This document shows positions 5,938-9,708 of a DNA stretch of 9,708 bases, piece by piece (position 1 is the first letter of the stretch; each line of letters starts with the position of its first letter). The notes beneath the pieces were generated by a model, which was not told where the DNA came from, ran no database searches, and was given only the letters and a program-made list of their open reading frames with translations. The translations under genes were made by a program, and so were the position numbers. Source of the DNA: Natronomonas sp. (GTDB lineage Archaea > Halobacteriota > Halobacteria > Halobacteriales > Haloarculaceae); the NCBI GenBank assembly GCA_007135435.1, contig SLIW01000177.1, positions 1-9,708 on the forward strand, given 5' to 3'.

Positions 5938-7197
5938 ATGCAGGAGTTCGTCGGGACGCTCCTCGAGGGCGAGGCGGTCTCACTGGTGTTGGCGGCCGTC
6001 CTGGGGCTGTTCCTCGGCCTCGAGCGGGAGTGGTCAGAGAAGACCATCGGCATCCGGACGTTCTCGCTCGTCAGCCTCGCGGCGGCGACGTTCACCATCC
6101 TCGAGCAGCCACTCCTCGTCGTCAGCGGTGCCGTCTTCGTGATCGTGGTGGCCATCGTCCTGGGTGTCCAGGGCCTGCTGGGCCAGGTGGATACCCTGTC
6201 GCTCACCACGTCCGCGTCGCTCCTGATCGCCTACGGCGTCGGGGCGCTCGTCGCGGCGGGGTTCGTCCTCGAGGGGGTGACCGTGGCGGTCGTCTCGTCG
6301 CTCATCCTCGTGCTCAGGCGGGAGCTCCACGGGCTCGCCAGCGAGCTCTCGCGGGAGGAAGTCCGCGCGGGCACCGAGTTCGCTATCATCGCGTTCGTCG
6401 TCTACCCGCTGTTGCCGCCGGAGGAGCACACCATCACGGTTGGCGAGGCGTCCGTCGCGGTCCAGCCGCGGATCGTCTGGCTGATGGTGGTCTTCGTCGC
6501 CGGCATCGGGGTCGTCAACTACGCCATCGTGCGCATGTACGGGGGCCGCGGGATCGCCGTCACGGGATTCTTCGGCGGCTTCGCCTCCTCGACGGGCGTC
6601 GTCGGCGCGATGCTGGACCACGTCAACCAGCGGCCGGAGGCGGCGAACTACGGCGTCGCGGCGGTGCTCCTCTCGAACGCCTCGATGGCGATCCGCAACC
6701 TGGCGATCGCCGTGTTCTTCACCCTTGGGGTGGGCGTCCTCTGGGGCGCGGTCGTCCCCCTGGGCGCGCTCGTGCTCGGCGCGGTCCTGATCGCCGCCGT
6801 GTCGGCGGACTGGTCCGCGCGGGTGGAGATGGACCTCGGCGCGCCGTTCACCCTCCGGTACGCGCTGGGGATCGGCGCCCTGTTCCTCGTCGTCCTGCTC
6901 GCCGGCGGCTTCGCCGAGGCGCTCTACGGGACCGGCGGGCTGTACGCTGCGGCGGCGATCTCCGGTCTCGTCTCAAGCGCCGGCGCGACCGCCTCCGCCG
7001 TCGTCCTCTACTCCAACGGCCAGATCTCGGAGGCGGAGGCGGTGGTGGCCATCCTGCTGGCCTCTGCCGCCAGCGTCGTCGTCAAGGCCGGGCTGACCCT
7101 CCCGTCGCCCAACCGCGAGTTCGCCCATGGCGTCGTGCTCTGGAGCACGGTACTCCTCGTGGTGGCGGGGCTCGTCACCGGCCTGGCGATCGCCCTG
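5938..7197 (+). CDS. MgtC/SapB N-terminal and DUF4010 membrane protein
   Basis: Predicted 420-residue membrane protein with about 11-12 hydrophobic segments. The N-terminal part (12-130) has the MgtC-family look: LGLFLGLEREW (22-32) with a charged ER pair in the first helix, then KTIGIRTFSLVSLAAA (35-50). The C-terminal half is DUF4010-like, with two similar motifs, GGFASSTGVVGAM (213-225) and GLVSSAGATASAV (343-355), that may be inverted-repeat half-sites of the fold. MgtC proteins are tied to survival at low Mg2+ and regulate ATP synthase in some bacteria; the role of the long DUF4010 form is unknown and transport is only a guess. ATG 5938 is chosen for its TATA box and because family homology begins there. 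TAG is at 7198-7200; the next gene's stop is 13 bases away on the other strand. Confidence 0.88.
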
Positions 7198-7213
7198 TAG
7201 CCGACCCGACCGT

Positions 7214-7543
7214 CTAGAACTGGTACCGCCGCGCGTTGTCGTCCGGCTGCGGGAACTCCTGTCCGCCCCCGGTCATCTCCTCGTAGGTCATCCCCGAGAG
7301 GAACTCGTCGTACGTCACGTCGTAACCGCTCCGCAGGTGGAAGTCGAGGTTCCCGGTCTCGACCGCGGTCTGGTAGAGCATGTGGACCGCCCGCCGCACC
7401 AGCTCGTCCGGGTCCTCGGGTTCGTAGGCGCTGACCAGCATCGCCAGCTCGTTGCGGGTCTCGGCGTCGAGGTCGACCGCCAGCTCCCCGTCGAGGTCGC
7501 CGTACGTGGCCTCGATGTCGGCGGAGAGTTCGTCCAGTCCCAT
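7214..7543 (-). CDS. Conserved-looking acidic protein of unknown function, possible ribbon-helix-helix fold
   Basis: A 109-residue, very acidic soluble protein that I cannot name. Residues 19-64 read like a ribbon-helix-helix unit: a strand-like ELAVDLDAE, a helix from about 28 to 40 (TRNELAMLVSAY), a turn at EPEDPD, and a helix 47-62 (ELVRRAVHMLYQTAVE). The rest (DFHLRSGYDVTYDEFLSGMTYEEMTGG) has alternating aromatic and acidic residues, and the last 15 residues look disordered. If RHH-like it could bind DNA or a partner, but the strand lacks the basic residues typical of DNA readers. Codon usage fits the neighbours and the frame is free of repeats, so it looks like a real gene. It lies 187 bases downstream of the phosphorylase gene on the same strand and could share its transcript. 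Confidence 0.7.
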   Translation of the reverse strand: MGLDELSADIEATYGDLDGELAVDLDAETRNELAMLVSAYEPEDPDELVRRAVHMLYQTAVETGNLDFHLRSGYDVTYDEFLSGMTYEEMTGGGQEFPQPDDNARRYQF

Positions 7544-7544
7544 G

Positions 7545-7573
7545 CCACCCCTCGGCGCGGGCCGAGGAAGTGG
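7545..7573 (-). promoter_or_regulatory. Hairpin directly in front of the start codon of the 109-residue protein
   Basis: CCTCGGC (7550-7556) and GCCGAGG (7561-7567) pair perfectly around a 4-base loop, and CCAC (7545-7548) with GTGG (7570-7573) can extend the stem across a small internal bulge. The base of the stem is one base from the ATG (7543). In a leadered transcript it would hide the ribosome-binding region. It could equally be the 3' end of the upstream phosphorylase transcript. The structure is seen; the role is inferred. Confidence 0.35.
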
Positions 7574-7730
7574 GTTTCGCTCCGGAGCCGTCGGTACCGC
7601 TGCGAACCTCGACGGGTCGATGGCATCGACCTCCGACCCGATTCACCGGAGCGCGGGCCGAGGTCCAGTCGAAGACGAGCACGCGACGCCGGCCGGCCGC
7701 TCGAGAACGACCAGATCGGACTGGAGCCCT

Positions 7731-8549
7731 TCAACGCCGCTCCTCTACGTAGGATTCGAGCGCGCGGACCGTCGGATCGAGGAGTGCCGGGAGCCGTTCG
7801 GTCGCGTCGGGCTCGGACGGCGGGTCCGCTCCCTCCTCCCTGTCGTCCTGTGCGGTCCGCCCCGTCGGGACGACGGACCCCACGGCGTGGACGGTGGCCG
7901 CGTCGACGCCTCTGTACGTGGCGACCGCCCAGACCGCGGCGCTCTCCATGTCGACCGAGACGAACCCCTCGTCGCGGTATCGTTCGACCTGCGGGACGGT
8001 CTCGCGGAAGAGCGCACTCGTGCTCCAGACCGGGCCGCGACGGGTCTCGACGCCGGCGTCGACCAACACGGTTCCGAGGTCGTCGACGAGCCCGGCCGTC
8101 GACGTGACCGGCTCGTCGGCCGGCAGGTAGTGGTAGGACGCGCCCTCGTCGCGGACGGCCCGCGTCGGCAGGAGGGCGGCGTCCGCCGGCGTCGACGGCT
8201 GGAGGGCGCCCGCCGACGCGAGCAGCACGACCGCGACCGCCCCGCCGGCGACGGCCTTCTCGGTCGCGATGGCCGCCGCCGGCGCACCGACGCCGAGGTC
8301 CTGGATCGACACGAAGCCGACCCGCGCCGACAGGCGGTGGTACTCGAACGCGGTCGGGAGGTCGGGGGCCAGCCGTTCACCACGCCGTGCGACGCTCTCC
8401 GAGAGGTCCTCGTCCACCCCAAGGACGAGGGCCGGCGGGAGTGACGGGACCTCCCCCGCGATACCGTCCTCCGGGGAGAATATCGCGGGCGCGTCGTAGG
8501 TCGGACCGGCGTCTGGTATCACGGGGGTCGGTACGCGACGCCAGCACAT
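7731..8549 (-). CDS. Nucleoside phosphorylase-like protein (PNP/uridine phosphorylase family)
   Basis: Predicted 272-residue cytoplasmic protein of the PNP-UDP phosphorylase superfamily, whose members split nucleosides with phosphate into a base and ribose-1-phosphate. Visible family blocks are YDAPAIFSPED (18-28), the glycine-rich LGVGAPAAAIATEKA (85-99), SAGAL (112-116), RDEGASYHYLP (133-143), WSTSALFRET (175-184) and the ribose-binding VDMESA (199-204, Met201-Glu202). Haloarchaeal relatives share the RDEG-SYHY block. The Asp that normally lies 23 residues after this Glu and protonates the base (Asp204 of E. coli PNP) is Ser225 here, so activity or substrate may differ. The C-terminal 45 residues are acidic and variable. 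ATG 8549 is used; GTG at 8522 is a possible later start and an upstream TTG is unlikely. No clear promoter was seen. Confidence 0.85.
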   Translation of the reverse strand: MCWRRVPTPVIPDAGPTYDAPAIFSPEDGIAGEVPSLPPALVLGVDEDLSESVARRGERLAPDLPTAFEYHRLSARVGFVSIQDLGVGAPAAAIATEKAVAGGAVAVVLLASAGALQPSTPADAALLPTRAVRDEGASYHYLPADEPVTSTAGLVDDLGTVLVDAGVETRRGPVWSTSALFRETVPQVERYRDEGFVSVDMESAAVWAVATYRGVDAATVHAVGSVVPTGRTAQDDREEGADPPSEPDATERLPALLDPTVRALESYVEERR

Positions 8550-8674
8550 AGATGCCGGTGCCCATGTGATCACGGAGTCACTGCTCCTGTCGGACGTTCT
8601 CCCCCGGCCGTCAGGCGACACGAAAGGCAACGGATCGCTCGACTGGTTGTCGAGCCGCGCCCGCTGACTGGCGA

Positions 8675-8842
8675 GAGGGTGGCTGGACCGGCAAGGAGCG
8701 TGCGTGGACTAACAATGAGCGTGCGTGGACTAACAATGAGCGTGCGTGGACTGGCAACGAGCGTGCGTGGACTGACAATGAGCGTGCGTGGACTGGCAAG
8801 GAGCGGGCGTGGACTGACAAGGAGCGGGCGTGGACTGCCGGA
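8675..8842. repeat. 21-base tandem repeat, eight units
   Basis: Units begin every 21 bases at 8675 (diverged), 8696, 8717, 8738, 8759, 8780, 8801 and 8822. The core is GAGCG(T/G)GCGTGGACT followed by a variable six-base end such as AACAAT, GGCAAC or GACAAT. Units 8696 and 8717 are identical and the edges are most diverged, as expected when an array grows from its middle. There are no spacers, so it is not a CRISPR array. It lies directly upstream of the GH13 promoter. Confidence 0.88.
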
Positions 8843-8869
8843 GGAGTACCGACAGTTCCGGATCCGTGA

Positions 8870-8889
8870 CCCCGAGTTCGGGGTTTTAT
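8870..8889 (+). promoter_or_regulatory. Palindrome and TATA-like element upstream of the GH13 gene
   Basis: CCCCGA (8870-8875) and TCGGGG (8878-8883) form an exact dyad, followed at once by TTTTAT (8884-8889). The latter is centred about 39 bases from ATG 8926 and fits a TATA box with a 10-13 base leader. That leader contains GGTGA (8915-8919), a Shine-Dalgarno-like site six bases from the start. The dyad sits where the BRE should be and could be an operator. As a stem followed by T's it also resembles a terminator, but no plus-strand gene precedes it. Confidence 0.45.
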
Positions 8890-8925
8890 CCCCCTCAACC
8901 GGGTACCTCGAAGTGGTGACCTTCG

Positions 8926-9708
8926 ATGGAGACGGATCCGTGGTACGAGAACGCCGTCATCTACGCCCTCGACGTCGAGACGTTCAAGGACGACGATGGG
9001 GACGGCGTCGGCGACTTCGAGGGGCTCATCGACCGGCTCGACTACCTCGACCGCCTGGGCGTCACGGCGGTGTGGCTCCTCCCGTTCTACCCGACGCCGA
9101 ACCGCGACAACGGCTACGACGTGACCGACTACTACGGCGTCGACCCGCGGCTAGGGACGCTCGGGGACTTCGTCGAGTTCGTCGACGCGGCCGACGACCA
9201 CGGCATCCGGGTGATCACGGACCTCGTCGTCAACCACACGTCCGACGAGCACCCCTGGTTCCGCCGGAGCCGCTCGGAACCCGACTCGGCGTACCGCGAC
9301 TACTACGTCTGGGCAGAGGAGCTGCCACCACCGAACCCCGATCGGGGATCGGTCTTCCCCGGCGAGGTGGAAGACGAGCGGGTCTGGACGTACGACTCCG
9401 AGGCCGGGGCCTACTACTACCACCGGTTCTACCCCTTCCAGCCCGACCTCGACCTGTCGAACCCCGACGTCCGCGAGGAGATCTACAAGATCATGAACTT
9501 CTGGCTGCAGCTCGGCGTCGACGGGTTCCGGGTCGACGCCGCCACGCTGATGATCCAGGCGAAGCACCCCGACGCGGACGAGCCGGAGGATCCACACGAG
9601 CTCCTGCGGAGCCTCAAACGCCACGTGGTGGCGCGTCGGCCGGACGGCATCCTGCTCGCGGAGGCCGACGACGATCCCGGGGAGCTCCGGGCGTACTTCG
9701 GGGACCCA
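8926..9708 (+). CDS. GH13 alpha-amylase-family glycosidase, trehalose synthase-like (5' part)
   Basis: The first 261 codons of a gene that continues past the window. The protein is an alpha-retaining glycoside hydrolase family 13 (beta/alpha)8 barrel. It has the calcium-type loop DDDGDGVGDFEG (22-33), region I DLVVNH (99-104), region II GFRVDAA (200-206) with nucleophile Asp204, and region III ILLAEA (242-247) with acid/base Glu246. The opening WYENAVIYALDVETFKD and the sequence NHTSDEHPWF resemble trehalose synthase (maltose alpha-D-glucosyltransferase) and oligo-1,6-glucosidase types more than starch-degrading amylases; the residues after region II (ATLM) differ from the common form. An isomerase or glucosidase acting on maltose or trehalose, a compatible solute, is plausible. 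No signal peptide is seen, so it is probably cytoplasmic. An in-frame TGA at 8917-8919 makes ATG 8926 the earliest possible start. Confidence 0.92.
   Translation, partial: METDPWYENAVIYALDVETFKDDDGDGVGDFEGLIDRLDYLDRLGVTAVWLLPFYPTPNRDNGYDVTDYYGVDPRLGTLGDFVEFVDAADDHGIRVITDLVVNHTSDEHPWFRRSRSEPDSAYRDYYVWAEELPPPNPDRGSVFPGEVEDERVWTYDSEAGAYYYHRFYPFQPDLDLSNPDVREEIYKIMNFWLQLGVDGFRVDAATLMIQAKHPDADEPEDPHELLRSLKRHVVARRPDGILLAEADDDPGELRAYFGDP

Larger units (their letters stand above)
8550..8925. other. Divergent intergenic region between phosphorylase-like and GH13 genes
   Basis: This 376-base region has no gene I can support. Bases 8675-8842 are a 21-base tandem array; 8856-8889 hold a copy of part of the zinc-ribbon gene, a short palindrome and the GH13 TATA-like element. 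Bases 8550-8674, next to the phosphorylase start, show no convincing TATA element or repeat. The open frame through the array on the minus strand (repeating VHARSL-type heptads) is a product of the 21-base period and lacks any family feature. Confidence 0.6.

Noticed and set aside
7185..7194. GGCGATCGCC palindrome at the end of the MgtC-like gene
   Set aside because: It has no loop and is built on GCGATCGC, which arises readily from GCG-ATC-GCC codons; nothing links it to a function.
4680..7217. 845-codon open frame on the plus strand
   Set aside because: It runs antisense through AI-2E and out of frame through the MgtC-like gene; its product is Arg/Gly/Glu-biased with no domain, typical of a GC-rich shadow frame.
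8675..8842. Possible CRISPR array
   Set aside because: The units are contiguous with no unique spacers, and no cas gene is nearby.
8611..8898. 95-codon minus-strand frame with VHARSL heptad repeats
   Set aside because: The repeats follow from the 21-base intergenic array; there is no domain, no start context and the frame covers the GH13 promoter.

Overview
This window reads as chromosomal DNA of a halophilic archaeon (class Halobacteria). It is GC-rich, the soluble proteins are strongly acidic (Asp/Glu-rich, few Lys), and coding regions have G/C-rich third positions. Several starts have a TATA-like element about 27 bases upstream and no Shine-Dalgarno sequence, the usual haloarchaeal leaderless layout. 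No rRNA, tRNA, CRISPR array, insertion sequence or integrase was seen. The genus cannot be told from this sequence.

Layout, left to right: (1) the 3' end of a YjbQ/UPF0047-family gene (+). (2) A fatty-acid beta-oxidation pair transcribed divergently: an acyl-CoA dehydrogenase (-) and a fused 3-hydroxyacyl-CoA dehydrogenase/enoyl-CoA hydratase (+). Together they cover the first oxidation, the hydration and the second oxidation of the spiral; thiolase and acyl-CoA synthetase are not here. (3) A small membrane hairpin protein with a C-terminal zinc-ribbon-like motif (+), convergent with (4) an AI-2E-family permease (-) that has an unusual acidic, repeat-bearing tail. (5) An MgtC/DUF4010 membrane protein (+), whose stop lies 13 bases from that of (6) an unrecognised 109-residue acidic protein (-). 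(7) A nucleoside phosphorylase-like protein (-) in which the usual catalytic Asp appears to be Ser. (8) The 5' part of a GH13 glycosidase of the trehalose synthase/alpha-glucosidase type (+), which runs off the window.

I found no defence island, secretion system or other multi-gene novelty. What stands out is structure between the genes. Seven unrelated short tandem arrays (units of 18, 19, 21, 21, 24, about 30 and 32 bases) lie in five of the eight intergenic spaces and in one gene tail. Three genes (yjbQ-like, the HAD/ECH fusion and AI-2E) end in perfect inverted repeats at or next to their stop codons. The two beta-oxidation promoters share a 10-base element, GAGAAACGTT, at nearly the same distance from their starts; in one it forms part of an inverted repeat over the TATA position. 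A 25-base stretch of the zinc-ribbon gene recurs with one mismatch in the GH13 promoter region. All functional statements rest on motif recognition by eye; no database search was run.
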